Notes: a model not told the origin generated them from the sequence alone. Counted from the stretch's first letter, positions 1 through 15,972 are shown. The stretch is DNA of 64,000 bases from Amblyornis subalaris (GCA_018881555.1 JACAXG010000025.1:1019446-1083445); one strand, 5' to 3'. Program-made: numbers and translations.

Positions 1-1315
1 GTAATTCTCTTTTCATGACCTGTACCTGCTAATTCCTAGATGATCCTAAGTCATGAGGTTCTGAATTCCTAGGCATTCTAACATAACACATAATAATAGT
101 AATGGATACTGCAGAATAACTAACAACTTTTTATGAATCCTTCCAGAAAAAGTTAAGTTGCTTGCTGTCTTACTGTTTTCTCATGTGATGTTACCTTTAC
201 TAGACTAGCAAATTTAGCTCACAGAAGTTCTGCTTTTATAGATTTTGCGTTTATAATTCATATTCTTGTCATCAAATTACTGTCTCCGAGTGAATTACAT
301 GCAAAATATACATTTAGTGAAATCCAAAGTATACTTTTTTTAATTACTGATTAAACTAGCTGTAACATCAACTAGAAATTTGTAGTCACTTTTTAGACTG
401 TAATTTTGTGCAGATTTTTGTCATACTAAAAACCTGATATTCTTTCTCCCATGGAGATATCTGAAGTCCTGAACACTAATAAGACCCATATGCAGACACC
501 AGGATGACGTATGCCATAAGGCCAAATATAATAAACGCCTTTGCNCAATCTCATTGACATTAGTGGTCTTGCCAGAAACAGGAGCCTTTTTATTTCAGAT
601 AGAAAAAGTGAAATACAAAATAGCCATATTCAGACCAAATTCAAGGTGAATTTTGTAACAATGATAAGGAAGTATTCCCATTTTTCTATGGAGGTAGCTG
701 TGTAGACCATGTGGCTTTAGGATTAGGAATGCCCTGGTGTCCTGAGGCATCAGTGCAGTGCAAGCAAAGACAAAGTACTGCTTGAAGGAGCCAGCTCTGG
801 CAGCAGCAATTGCCACCACACTCACCCAGTGCCTCTCTCAGTAGCATCAGCAGAGATTTGCTATTTGGATGTCCATGATGTTCAAGCAGCTGATTTCTAT
901 CTTCAACAGAAGTAATTTGGCAGTCTGTTGTCCCAGGCAACTGCATACTTTGCCTGTGCCTAAAGCGCAGAGAGTCATAATCTAAATGATGATCATTATT
1001 ATTGTGAAGAATTAAAACAAAATCTAGAGCTATAAGTTGAAATTCTGGAAAGACATTAAAGAGTAAAGAGACAAGAAAGCTAGACTGATAAAATGATAAG
1101 AGACATAAACCTGTCAAGGAATCACAAAGGCCATCTTAGCACAAAATGGGATTTCAAAATAAAGTTTCAGTATTTCACTTGACAGCTCTGAAGACAATCC
1201 CAGCCTTATTTAAAATTGTAAGCATATGTAACATAGATGGATTAATAAATTACAGGGGCATATACATGGTAAAGGTAACACAAATATCCTATGCTAGCTG
1301 TAACAATGGTGGGGC

Positions 1316-1374
1316 AGAGGAAAGAAGGAAGGAAGGAAGGAAGGAAGGAAGGAGAGAAAGAGAGAGAAAGAAAG

Positions 1375-1425
<51 letters not shown>

Positions 1426-1427
1426 AA
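1316..1427 (+). repeat. Compound GGAA/GAAA purine microsatellite
   Basis: There is an uninterrupted run of 112 purines. The left part is (GGAA)n, the middle is mixed GAGA, and the right part is (GAAA)n to 1427. Such homopurine mirror tracts can form triplex DNA and are length-polymorphic. The reading frames that cross it are artefacts of the repeat. Confidence 0.95.
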
Positions 1428-2012
1428 CTATCAGTACTTAATTGTAGATTGCTCCAGTACAAAAATATTTATTCAAATAGGAATGCACTTATAAACTTCT
1501 GTCTACAGGAAGGCAAACAATAGAATCACAACAATAACGAAATGGAAAATATAGGACTTAGAAAAGTAACAACATATGGTTAAAGATTATTTAAAATGGA
1601 AAAGGAAAGACATTTNTCTTAGGAAAAGTCTTCTGTAGCATCAAAGAGGATAAAACATAGTCAAATATGATAAGAATGCTGGACTAAATCAGAATGTGTC
1701 CTCTTTTTCTTTTTTCACCAAAAATATGATTAGAGTCATTTCCCCAGAGCTATCTTTTTCTGACAATACCAGGTTTAATTACTAGTTGCCAAGATGTTGA
1801 AACAGATCAGTAACTGAATCAAAACTAGGCATATACTCCTTTAAATTCTCTTAAAGAACTTGAGAAAGAAGTAGTTAAAATGCCAGTGAAAACCTTGCAA
1901 CCACTATTTCAAAATCAGTGGCTCTCCTTGAAGCCAGGAAATGCCATATATAGCTCTGCTGAGAAGAAGCAGCACTCACTGGGAAGCTATCCTTGGGCTG
2001 TGGCGAGGGTGG

Positions 2013-2043
2013 TGCCACAAGGGCCAATGCCACAAGGGGGCAG
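2013..2043 (+). promoter_or_regulatory. Candidate CTCF site with duplicated core
   Basis: Positions 2030-2043 read CCACAAGGGGGCAG, which fits the CTCF core consensus at all but one position. The same TGCCACAAGGG segment occurs 15 bp upstream at 2013-2023. The patch is locally GC- and CpG-rich (about 1990-2110) inside AT-rich DNA. Occupancy cannot be judged from sequence. Confidence 0.45.
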
Positions 2044-2586
2044 AGGACGCGGGATCGGCGACGCAGGATGGATTTGAGCTCCGGAGGCACCCTCCCTCGG
2101 TAGTTTGGTCTCTTGCAGAGTTAGCAACTGTACAACTTTACAGATAAAACATATATCTCCATAGCATTCTCCGTTTCTTTAATCACACTAGAGATGCTCA
2201 CTTATAATGAATTAAAACTCTCCCACTTGCATGTATATTTTCCCAATCAAATGCAAATTCTTCTACATTACTTTCTCCGTGCTTGTTGTAAACTGTCCAA
2301 TTTTAATATATTTTCCTCTTGCACTTCTCTCACTATTGGCTTGCTACAGAAAATTATCAAGCAATATGCACAACGAGTATTAAGCACTCCAGGAGCAATA
2401 GATCATCTACAAGACTGCAGGGCTGTAAATCACCACAACAAAAGATTTTCTNATGTCACCTATTGCTCCTGTAGTAATTACAACCCATCACTCTTGTGAA
2501 TTAACGTCCTGCTAAAAACCGTATCTCAGATCTTGTCTTTCAGGAGCAGTTATCTTACTTTGACTGGGATTATCTTGATTGGTTCT

Positions 2587-2625
2587 AAACCAACCAACCA
2601 AGGTGGAAAAAACCAACAAACCAGG
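2587..2625 (+). repeat. A/C-rich low-complexity tract (CCAA/CAAC)
   Basis: This is a short tract of CCAACCAACCA and AACCAACAAACCA units. Similar A/C-rich tracts recur in intron 2. I do not recognise a named family. Confidence 0.6.
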
Positions 2626-3849
2626 ACTCTAATATATATTCACACAATCAACACCAAAGTTCAAGCTACCACCGGGAGATAGAACAAAAAGATTTTCCAG
2701 AGTCATGGAGTTCTGGTGCCTTCAGTTTTCAGGCAAGCATAGTGTGGCCCTCAGATTTAACATGAAAAGATGAGGCTTCAGCGAAATTTGAATTCTTTAA
2801 AGTATTTTTATCTTTTTTTTTTATTGTTTTCTTTCCAGACAGGCATCTAAAGCACTGGATTCTGGACTCTACTGGTCTGTAGTTGATCTAGTTTGCTACT
2901 AACTGTTGAATACTAGAAACAAACACTGATTGTTCAGTAAAGGTCACAGTTTTATTATGATTATTTTCTATTGCTGTTATAGAAACATCAAAGTGACATT
3001 TTTAACGTAAAAATGAGAGTCACTGCCGGCCATTAAGTCTCGACTAGATGTTAGAGTGAAGTGGAACGTATTTATTTTAACATTTTCTATACCTTTCTAC
3101 TACTGTCTTTGGAACGTGAATAAATTTTCAGAGAAATATATGTGCTTTGTTAAGACAAAGAGCAATAAGAGAAAAATTCAACTTGCAGACTCATCCACCA
3201 TCCAAACAAAAGGAAAAGTATTTAAAAATATTTGAAGACTTTTTTCTCTAGTGTTCATCAGGGTCAAAAAACCGATTTCACTAAATATTTCTACAAAAAA
3301 ATATATGGCTGTTTTTCCTTTGATTCATACCTCTGAATATAGAGATCTAAACATTTGCTTCTGTAAATAAGCAACGCTCACTTCCTAAGATTGATTATGT
3401 ATCTGATTACATATCACTTAATGTGGATGAGGCTTTGTAATTAGTATACAGTCAATTACTGTGAAGCCCTCTAAATACAGTTTACGTATATATAAATTAT
3501 ATTTTCAGACATCATTCACAGTTGTGTAAATCCGGGCTGATTCCACTGAGATTAAATTAAATTAGTCCATAAATGCACCCTAATACTCAATAGACTGTGT
3601 TCCACCTCTGATAAATATAGAGGATGACACGCGGTAACAGGGAAACAAAGGCCGCACTTGAGAGAAGCTCACGAGAATAAGGAAACACCTGTTTGTGCTG
3701 CGGAAGAACAGGTGGGGAGCGGCGGTTTGCCGGCTCAATATCCTGTGCTTGCAATTACAAAGAACGGTGCTCAGGTGCCTCTTTTTTTGCCCTGTGAGTT
3801 TATTAAGAAGCCGCCGGTGCTTTGCACTACCCTGGAGATGCCTTTCCAG

Positions 3850-4780
3850 CATCGCATGGCTGCCCCCAGCTCCCTCCCAGCGTCACCTCGCCGCGCCGTG
3901 CTGAACGCACACCGTTCTGCCTGCTGGGTAGTGCAGGAAGCCTTAATTACAGCCTGAAAATAATACCCGCTTCCCCCGGGAGCCTCCCCGGCTATTCCTG
4001 TGGGATGGGAGAAGCTGCGAGGAGCCGGGTGGGGGGAGGCTGGCGCTCCCCGGGCCCGAGCGCGGGCAGCGGCGCCTCCGAGCGCGCCGGCGAGGCGGCC
4101 CCAGCACCACGGCCAGCTCCGAGCGGGCGCCGCGCCCCGACCCGGCCCCGGCCTCGGGGCGGAGCGCGGTGCTGGGCAGCAGCTCAGCGACGGGGCGGCC
4201 TCGCCACCCGCTGGGTGCCGCCGCAGGCCGGGCGAGGACTCCGTGCCGAGCTCAGCCCCCGCACCCGCGGGACCCGGCGCGCCATCCGCGCCGCTCGCTC
4301 GGCCCCGAGCGGAACCTGGCACCTGCTCGGCTACCGGGGCGGGCAGCCTTCGGCGCCGGGGGATTCCCCCTTCCTCCCAGGAGGGGGTCGTGTGGCGAGG
4401 GGAAGTCCTCGCCTGGGTCACGCTGTGGTAGGAGGGGGCAATCCCTTCCACTGGGGCGAGGAAGCACGCCGAGTGCTCCGGTGGTCCCTTCCCCCGCTCC
4501 CCCATCGCTCAAATCGACCCCGACTTGCGCCGCCCCCCGCCCCAGACGGGGCGTGTTCCAACTTCCCTCCCACCCTCGGCCCTGCCAGCGCCTGGGGCTC
4601 CCCGGTGGGCCACGCTCAGGGGCCGGGAAAGGGCCGGCGGTGCTGGGAGGGCGGGGACGCCGGGGCTACCGGAGGTGGCGGGGCCCCCCCGCCGCCAGCG
4701 CCCTCGGTCCCCGCTGACCCCTGCAGCCGCCGCGGTGGGGGATGTGGCACGTCGCGGTGCTGCTGGGGTGTAGCTCATTC
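3850..4780 (+). promoter_or_regulatory. KCNH7: CpG island, probable KCNH7 promoter
   Basis: This is about 930 bp of very GC-rich, CpG-dense DNA in an otherwise AT-rich region, ending about 570 bp before the KCNH7 start codon. It contains GC-box-like motifs such as GGGGCGGAGC at 4156-4165 and several GGGCGGGG-type runs, and no clear TATA box, as expected for a CpG-island promoter. The long open frames across it on both strands come from high GC content and are not called as genes. The transcription start cannot be placed from sequence and may lie anywhere between the island core and about 5200. Confidence 0.8.
4100..4120 (+). promoter_or_regulatory. RE1/NRSE (REST) silencer element
   Basis: The segment contains CAGCACCACGGCCAGC, an almost perfect match to the canonical RE1 consensus. 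By my count 17 of 21 positions agree, including an unbroken 11-base left half. REST binds RE1 and silences neuronal genes outside the nervous system. KCNH7 encodes a mainly neuronal potassium channel, so a site in its promoter island makes biological sense. The match is seen directly; REST binding is inferred. Confidence 0.75.
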
Positions 4781-7411
<2,631 letters not shown>

Positions 7412-7642
7412 ATAAAAAATTCATCATTGCTAATGCTAGAGTGCAGAATTGTGCTATCATCTACTGCAATGATGGGTTCTGTGAGATGACCGGGTTCTCC
7501 AGGCCAGATGTCATGCAAAAACCTTGCACCTGTGATTTTCTTCATGGGCCAGAGACCAAAAGACATCATATTGCCCAAATTGCTCAAGCACTGCTGGGGT
7601 CAGAGGAGAGGAAAGTAGAAGTCACCTATTATCACAAAGATG
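7412..7642 (+). CDS. KCNH7: KCNH7 coding exon 2, residues 26-102 (PAS domain)
   Basis: This exon continues the reading frame from exon 1 and encodes most of the PAS (eag) domain. The split codon plus AT gives N26, followed by [20 protein letters not shown]. Other recognisable stretches are [47 protein letters not shown] and TYYHKD. In ERG channels this domain packs on the C-terminal cyclic-nucleotide-binding-homology domain and sets deactivation kinetics. [11 protein letters not shown] and VEVTYYHK match KCNH7 rather than KCNH2 or KCNH6. The exon is 231 nt, the same length as KCNH2 exon 2 (c.77-307), and ends at donor G|GTAAAG. There is no frameshift or stop. The voltage-sensor, pore and C-terminal exons lie outside the window. 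Confidence 0.96.
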
Positions 7643-8303
7643 GTAAAGTCTGGTTTTATTTTCAAAACCTTTTTGTGTGTTTGGTTAGCAGTTGATTGTG
7701 TGTATGTTGTGCTGGCCAGACCCTTTTCTGGAAGTGTTTAATTTCTCTGAAGTCCAGTGAAATACACTTGCATGTATCAATAAGGAAACTCCCTGAGGGT
7801 AGTAGGTGTATGGAGTATATCACTGTTCACTCACTCTACCAGCTGAATGAAGCTAGCACAGTGTTTGCAACTCTTGAACAGAAGTTCTCTTCTCGGTTTG
7901 TTTAAAGCAGATGTAAATCACTTAAAGTAATCAGCATAGAGGAACCTTACCTTGATTTAAATGTAGTATTTTACCACAAAGTAAAAGTAGAAAAACATGG
8001 CCCATCATAAAGAAAGCATTATCTTGTAAAGAAAGGGACAAGTCTTTTTCAGGGCTGAGATATTGTGAAGTACCTGCAATTGTACTACCGAAGTTGTCCT
8101 AGAATTGTCAGAGTCAAAATCTGGGGATGGCTAGACTATGAAGAGTTTCCCTGTTATTCACTAACGACTCAATACATGCACAATGGCTAAATCTGCTGAT
8201 GCTTTTTTTCCGGTTAAGAGCACAAAATTAATAAATGTATTTGCAGATTTAAAAATGCATACGCGTGAAAACTAATTATGATACATAATAGTTACATGTA
8301 GAG

Positions 8304-8330
8304 TTTTGTTGTTGGTTGGTTTTTTTTTTT
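8304..8330 (+). repeat. T/G-rich tract (GTTGTTGGTTGG then T-run)
   Basis: TTTTGTTGTTGGTTGG is followed by a long T-run. This is the reverse-complement type of the A/C-rich tracts elsewhere in the window. Confidence 0.6.
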
Positions 8331-9031
8331 AATTACCCAGAGTTATTTGCAGAAACACCCATCTTTCAAATGAATTCAAGGAATGGATAATTGTGGTGCA
8401 CCTTATTTTGTCTCTTGCTGTGTACACTCTTGGGAGAAGGAAAAGGAAATTCATATTCAAATGCTGAGCTTAAATTAGTTCTGGAGAAGCGCCAGTGTGT
8501 TGTTTATATCAATTTTAGAATCACATGCAATGTGCTTTCTCATTTTAAAGTCACAGAGTTAAACCCTGTTCTCAATAATTCTGTTGTTATCTTGGAGAGA
8601 CTTAAGTAATATTATTTTTAGCTTAGGCTGGTATAATTCAGATAGGACTCAGACCAGCCATTCTACCCCTACTACCAATATTTACGCACACTCTTCTTAG
8701 CAGGTTCTCAGTAGAGATCTTTATTCTTAGATCTGGCTTGGTGGTCTGGAGCAGATTTCGGTCAAGATTTGTTGTTGTAGCTGTGCCTTGGACATAGATT
8801 TCTCAGGAGACCTGACACTGTGTGTCTTTTACACATCCAGCCTGTGTTTGTGTTAACTTGGCATGTGTTAAAAATAATATTGCAAAAGGACAACGTCATT
8901 TCTAACTTTCACAGCAACCATCCTGGAGCACTGTTTTGAGATCTGGTAGTTTAAAAGCCCTAAAGTCTCCCAAAACATTAGGAGGGTGGAAGAGATGCTT
9001 AACTAAAGTACTGTTTATCTGTAAATTACCA

Positions 9032-9034
<3 letters not shown>

Positions 9035-9076
<42 letters not shown>
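9035..9076 (+). repeat. (AT)21 microsatellite
   Basis: Forty-two bases of perfect alternating AT lie within intron 2. This is a likely polymorphic marker and can extrude as a cruciform. Confidence 0.97.
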
Positions 9077-9079
<3 letters not shown>

Positions 9080-12000
9080 TATCTCCTTTTATAAAATGCT
9101 GAATTCTGACATCATGCAACACACCATAGTCTGAGATGAACCAAAGTAATACTGTCCATTAAAATTGCCATATTTTTTATAAATAGTTTTGAATGCTGAG
9201 TTACAGATTATTCAGTGTAAACAATCTTATGCATAAGGGTTTTCAGTAACTTCACTTCTGTGAATAGGTTTTTTAATTGCGTCAAGATTTTACTTGTCTA
9301 AATGTGAACAGGACTTACCATGTGCATTGTATGATCTGCTAAATTTAAACAAACACAGGTGAATCAAGCAAAAATTGGCAAAATAAAAGGGCTGACACTT
9401 AAATGCATGGGTATCTGTCAGCTTGATCGTTTGTATATACAGACTTTTTTGTTTCATTCCACATAATGTTCAACTTCTTTTCAAAATGTAATATAAAATT
9501 TGAAGTCTCTGTGGTGTCATAAAATTGAAACTACCTCTGTGATGAATATGACTCTTAGTAAACATATTCTATAGTTATTCTAAATAACTTGATAATACTT
9601 TTCATCTTCAATTTTTCAAATTTGCAAATTTGATTTTTCAATATATAGCATTTATACATATACCTATATATAACCTAGTGTGTATATTATAACAATATAC
9701 AGAACCGTGACACGTAACAAGGACTTCCTCCAGAAGCAAAGTAAATTTCAAGAATTTTCTAAATATTTGAGAGTTTAGTGCCTGGTTAGTGGCTTATTTT
9801 GCATGAGTGCTGTGAGTGAGTATGAGATTTGAGGTCAATTTCAGCAATTTTCAATTTTCAGAGGTGAATTCTAGCACAGTTAGAGAAGTAACTTTTTCCA
9901 TGTGAGTAACCCAAGTTACTCTGATGAACTATCCACTGCTTGAAAGTTTGATTTGACACTTTATTTCATAGCAAGCCATTGTGTAATATTTAATGTAATA
10001 CTAAGCATACGGAGGAGGAAGACACCTCAAGAAGGTGTGAATTGCTTGAGGTTCCACTGACAGGAGGTTCTGAAGACCATATTACACACTGCTGACTAAA
10101 TGCCCAGTGAATTGCAGATAAAACCTTATTCCACATCACATTATCATTTACTCTACATAAGCCACTGATTATATTAAAAATTATTTTAATGTTTTGAAGT
10201 AAAGTAAATGTCAGTGGGATCATTTATAAAGCTAAGCTGTCATCAGACGTCCAGCAATGCAGATATCAGAAAGGGAATCACTCTATAAATAATGCTTTTT
10301 CTTCTTGATTCTAAATACCACCTCATATAATTTTAAAATGTCACAGCTTTAAAGTTCAACTTAAAAGAAAATTCTTGCTGTAGAAAAATGGTATTGCACA
10401 CATACTGGGAATTTGGATTGTGATGTTTTCTACTGGTCTGTAGTCCACTTTTCTAGACGAAAGTACAAGATACTGAGTTTTGAACATCTTGATGATGCAA
10501 GACTGAATGCTGCTGTTTGTTCACTGCTTTAATCTTTTGGCCAGATTACACACTCAAAGAAGACGGGACAGAAGGATGGGAAAAATTTTGTAGCAAGTTG
10601 ATATTCAGAAAATGGCAATTGCTTGAATCTACACCGCCTTAAACATGACAGAGAGAAGATAGAGTGGTCAGAGAACAAAAATTCCTATATATCATGGTTT
10701 TATAAATGTGTAACCTGGACTGAGCCTGTTTCCCTTTTCACCATGCAGCGTGGGGAGGGTGCAGAGAAGTGTTGAATGCTTGTGGTGGCTTTGTGTAACT
10801 GTTTAGATGGCACGGATATGAGATGCCAGCATGACTTGGGCACCCAGCAGGCCCTGTCCCTAACACATCAGTGCCGTCTTCACAGCAGATTTTAACATTT
10901 GCAGCTAAAGGCCTTACTAGCTACTCTAGCCATATTTCTGTCAGAATAAGACTGTTAATATAGCTTACTTTTGGTTTTAATTTCTCCTCACTCTTTTTTC
11001 TTTTAGGAGGGTATTTGTGCAATCCAAGCAAAGTTCTAGTCCTCTGTCCTGTTTGAGTAGCGCCGCAGTAGGCAATTACATAGCTACCAAAAGAATTAAT
11101 TACTGAGAAAAATGGTTAATGGGAACAGATGGTGCCAAAACTAAAGGTCCAAATTTATAGGTTCTCATTGCGCAAGTAGCCCCACAATTGTCACTGGCTG
11201 TACTCATGGGATTAAAGACACAGTAAATTTCTCTTTTAATGTAAACATCCCTTTTTAAAAAGAGCAATAGATGAATACACACAGATCACAAGAACTATTA
11301 TTTTGAAACAGATTTTTTTTTCCCAAGGGTTGCCCATTAGGCATTAGTATCTGCTTAATTAAAAAATTATACTCTAATGTCAAAGCAGCAATATTGTATA
11401 TTCCTTACCATCTCACAACTTTTTTTTCACCAATTTTATAGCTATATGATCTGAATTATACTTGAAGGCAAGATATTGTTTATACAGGATATCAGTTCTT
11501 ATTTTAATAAAGTTATTTGTGGTGAAAATGTTTGACAGCTCTTCCTTTGAGGACTCCATTTTGCAGTTTAAGTCATTATTGCATAAATCATTCTTGACAG
11601 ATGTAAAATATTGCTTGAGGTGGTAAAGCTGTAAAACCTTTGACATAAAAAGTATAATTATTCTGGAATTGAGAATGGATATATAATAATCAGAAAGTAT
11701 TGTACCACACAGAATACATTTTTACTTCCTGCTATATGCTTTGTGGGCAATAATGGGATATGTGTAAGCTTGCAGATGATATCTGTTAAAGGGAAGTAGG
11801 ATCATTTAAGCTTAGCCTATATGCATCAGATATCCTAGAGATGAGAAGAACTATGGTAGAGTATTGGTTTAAGCAAAGATAAGATGAAGCAATTATTTGC
11901 AGAGTATGTACAAACCTCACTAAGTACTTGCCATTTACCCAGTTGCAAAAAAATAATTTACTACAACTGACAGAAATGAAACATATTGGTGTTTTCAAAA

Positions 12001-15000
12001 TACATTTCCAAACTAACATTTTAAGGCCTTTTCAGCTCTTTTATGAGGCTAAGAAAATGAAAAAAAAGCAAGCGTACTGACAAAATAAAGTAAAAATGGT
12101 ATTAAGTGTCCTTAAATAGAAAGATCAGGCCTTCATTTAGAAGCTCCTCAACTAGACTTCAATCAGCATAGGCATTTTACCACCTCTTTGTGTGAACCTA
12201 CCAAGCAATAACAAATACAACTGAAAGACCCTTACGTGTGTGTCAAGTCCCCTTAGATTAGCTCTAGCATGAGGGTCAGCAAGTGCAGTCTTGACCTTAG
12301 TTTCAGTGCCTTATCCAGAGCTGTTGAGAAAGGTCAATGAATCAAATCACTCTGATACCCTACAGGTGTAGGAGTCCTTGATATAAGAAATATTATCTGA
12401 CTGCATTTTGATAAAGAAAGTGTTACCCCCCCAACAAAAACCTGTGAAAAACCACTTCCTTAATGCGGGGCTTTTTTTCTAGGCATACTTAAAATACCCC
12501 TTGGATCAAATCCAGAATGTTACTGAAGGTGTTGAACTATTAGAAATGAATGAGGATATCCATTTTTATGTCTGTAGTGCAGTGTTTTTACCTTAGGCTT
12601 TAATATTTGCTGAGAAAAAAACATCCCTTGCCCCATTCAGTATTGCTGATTTTGCAGCAAGGAGCACCATCAGCAGCAAGACAATACCTCAGTGATCTGA
12701 ATATCTCATTTATCCATCCCTGTTCAGATATCGCTTCTGTATCTGCCCAGAGCTGTGGGTCACTTCTTATTCACATTTAATGTGAGATACCTAATGATTA
12801 TGATAAAGCACGTCTCAGATATCCTAAAAAAGCTTATTTATGGATCAATTTCAATCTTAGTTTTCAACTCCTTGACTTTTCAATATATTCCTTTTTCTTC
12901 TCAGGTAAAGTTGAATTTATTTTAAATAAGGAGGGGACTTTTATAATGAGAGATAGTGTCTGAATAAATAGGACAATTAAATTGACTTCTAAATTATTCT
13001 CATTGTCAGTGTTTAGGGTCAGAAAGGTATGAGTAGATATACATAATTTTAATAAATAATGAAGAATACAATTGCTATTATTAGAGATACTGCATCTTTA
13101 ACAGAAAAAAAATCTTAATTTGGAAATATTCTTTCTGACAGTTTTGAGTTCCTCCATGGCACAAGTAAAAAACCTGCAGGCTAGTAGATCAGGAATCTTT
13201 CATTTCAGTACAGTGTTAAGACAGAACTCTTCTTCCACTGGTCTTCCATAGTACAGTTTCATATCAGGATTCAGAAAGTCACAGGGTCAACTTACACCAA
13301 TCAAGGAGCCCAAATTTCTCTTGTTTGAGCTACAAAGAAAAAATGATTGCTGACTTTCACAAAATGTACCATAGTGGTAAGAAAGATGACACATTCTAGG
13401 GTGAAATGGTAGTATAAATTTACGATATAATACACATACTCAAAAGAGTTTCATCTTTTAATTAGGCATTGCCTGACAAAATTTTTTATCTGTTTTGAAT
13501 ATGCTCCTTTTAGTTGTAGTGAAAGCTATTTTGGTTTTGGGTTATGAGACAAAAAGAACAGATGTCAGTCTAATTTTGGTGTGGTTTCACATGATTTATT
13601 GTGTCCTCTTTCCATCTTCATCGTGCATTCTTTCTAATGTTACATTATGATAAGAGAGTTATTGCATACTCCTAATCCATGTTATTGATTGGTTCTTTCC
13701 CTTCTCCACTGAATTGGCCATATACAAAAAGGAGATGCAGTGAGCAAATCAGACATCATACTTTGCAATAGACTCAGGGGAAGAAAGACTGCTTTTCTAA
13801 TAGCAGCCTTTTGCATATTTGATATGAAACAATTTAAAAACTTGGCACTCCGAATAACACCAATGCTGACATCACTGCTGTTCCCTCTGGTTCCAAGCAA
13901 TGGAAAGAGAACAGTAGTGTGTGTTAGATTTTATGTTAGTGGTTTCAAGTCCAGCTTTAAAGTGTTCCCTACATATTTGACTTACTGTATGACTCAGTCT
14001 ATGTGCTAGGTAGTCCACGCTCTTCCCAGCTAAGTATGGAAAAAGCTTAATCAGGGAGTGTAGGATTCAGGGTAGCAAGACAAAGCTGACTATGGAAATT
14101 GCTAATTGACTCTGGAAACCGCATATCTCAAAAGCAATCAGAACTGTAGCTGTGAACCTCGATCCAGGCAGAGCGGATAAATGACAATGACAGTAGGGTA
14201 TTGTGGCTCTATAGTTACTAGCTCGTTTCATGTTGTCTGCACCTCTGAAAGTTGGCTGGGAAGTATTGGTCTTATGATTTTGTACAGCTGGAACTTTTTT
14301 GTCTAGTATACTGTTTTTGCTTTAAAGGAAATAACATACATATTTGAATAATTTCTTGGAAATTAACTGAAATTTCATTTTGAAAGCAGAATTATAGCCA
14401 TAACTAGTCACAAAATGCTTTTTGACCTCCAGAATTTCCACAGATACACAATTTTAAGCTCCCTCACCAACTTTCTAGTACAATATAGTCTTTTCATTTC
14501 TATTTTCCTTATTACACTAATCCTGAAATTGCAGTGAAATCTCATCAGAAAAGATCACCACAAAGGATACCAAAATTCAATCTGAAAAAATGTCAAAGTA
14601 GACAGTGTAAGTGGAAGGTCTTTCTTTTTCTGTGTCGTTAACTGGACTCTAATTATAGATCTTATTATACCTAGTTTTGATAATGCCTTCAATTATAGCA
14701 ACAAAGTGTCATCTACCCAGAGAATATATTCCAGCTTATTTTTTAACAAAGAGACATCGTATCATCAAAACCTAAAGACTGTATTTAGGTGTCAACATTA
14801 TTAACTATTTCATTACTGATAGTGAGTGGAAATGACCAGAAGAAAGCTTACACCAGAAATCACAGCTGCATTCAGTACTTGCCTGCCTGCTGAAATTTCT
14901 TGCTTTCCTGTCCTTGTTCCTCCATAATACCATAGTCAATGAAAATACTTTCTTTTACATTTTGCCATTACCTCATTTAAGTCTCTGATATGCCAAATTA

Positions 15001-15943
15001 GACTGCAGTGGAAACCAGAAGGTCTTGCCTAAATAGTCAGTGTAGTTCAGAAAAACACAAGAGTTTCTTTCAAATACTATGAGATTGGATTTATCACAAT
15101 ACCTGAATACTGATCCTTGACAGTACCAGCTTATGAAATCTTGGGCTCTTTGGAGCAAATGCACAGGACTATATATTAACTGACTTTCTGCAGCCAGAAA
15201 CACTCCTAAAGGCCTGAGAGCAAGGTATCAATACCTACTAACACAGGACTTGGCTTGCATACATGGCTTTCATAGAATTAAATCGCAAAATTTAGTGTTT
15301 GTAACACTGAGAATCCTGATCTTTAAGTATTAGAGCACAGCTGGTACAGACACAGTATATCTTTGCTAAGTAGTATTAGCTGGATCTCTGCTGCTGCATA
15401 AAAAGATGACAAATTATGAAAGAAACATGCAAAACACAGACAAAACCATCCTCCATTTTTATCCACAGGGTAGACAGGCAGAGATAACTTCCGAACAAGG
15501 ACATATTAGGGGATTTTGCCTTTGTCTTATACCTAGGCTGCTCGAAAAGCAGTTAATCATCATGTAAATGTGTTTCATCACTAACATGCATGTGCTAACG
15601 CACTTATTCCCAACTGTTGTCAGACTTTGGAGTCTGTGCCCTTTTGAGATTATTTCTTAGAGCATTCTTTGCTGATTTTCATTCAAATCAATGCAAGTGT
15701 ATCTCTGAAAATAGCTTGCAAATTTCCTCCTTTCAAAACTCATTTATGCCAATCTGCTTTACTCCTTCCTCTCTGGAAAAAAATGCCAGATAATCTCATT
15801 AGTATTTTGCATGTTTATGGCATTTCTTTTTATACTTTCAAAAGAACATGAAACTCAGTAGTCCATAAATCCTATTGTCATGGTATTTAATGTAAAATAC
15901 TGTTGCAATTCTGTCTACTTGCTTAAAAAAACAGTCTTCCAAT

Positions 15944-15972
15944 AAGAAAGAAAGAAAGAAAGAAAGAAAGAA
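15944..15972 (+). repeat. (GAAA)n microsatellite
   Basis: About seven perfect AAAG units are followed by a C-interrupted unit. It resembles the motif at 1365-1427 and in the leader. Confidence 0.93.

Larger units (their letters stand above)
1..3849. other. Upstream intergenic DNA, no gene recognised
   Basis: This AT-rich stretch precedes the KCNH7 CpG island. Open frames here are short and match no family I recognise. It contains a long purine tract (1316-1427), a GC-rich patch with CTCF-like motifs (about 1990-2110) and an A/C-rich tract (2587-2625). In mammals the KCNH7 5' end faces a large gene desert next to FIGN, so a lack of genes is expected if synteny holds; that last point is inference. 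Confidence 0.6.

Noticed and set aside
686..1117. 143-codon minus-strand frame with a stretch SLLMLLREALG, faintly like the kinesin L-T-x-L-L-x-x-x-L-G motif, followed by a GTGAGT donor-like site
   Set aside because: The neighbouring kinesin residues (N-x-K-T after LGG) are missing, no other motor motifs are present, and one short motif is within chance.
9035..9076. (AT)21 considered as an origin or structural signal
   Set aside because: It is an ordinary microsatellite; nothing around it supports another role.
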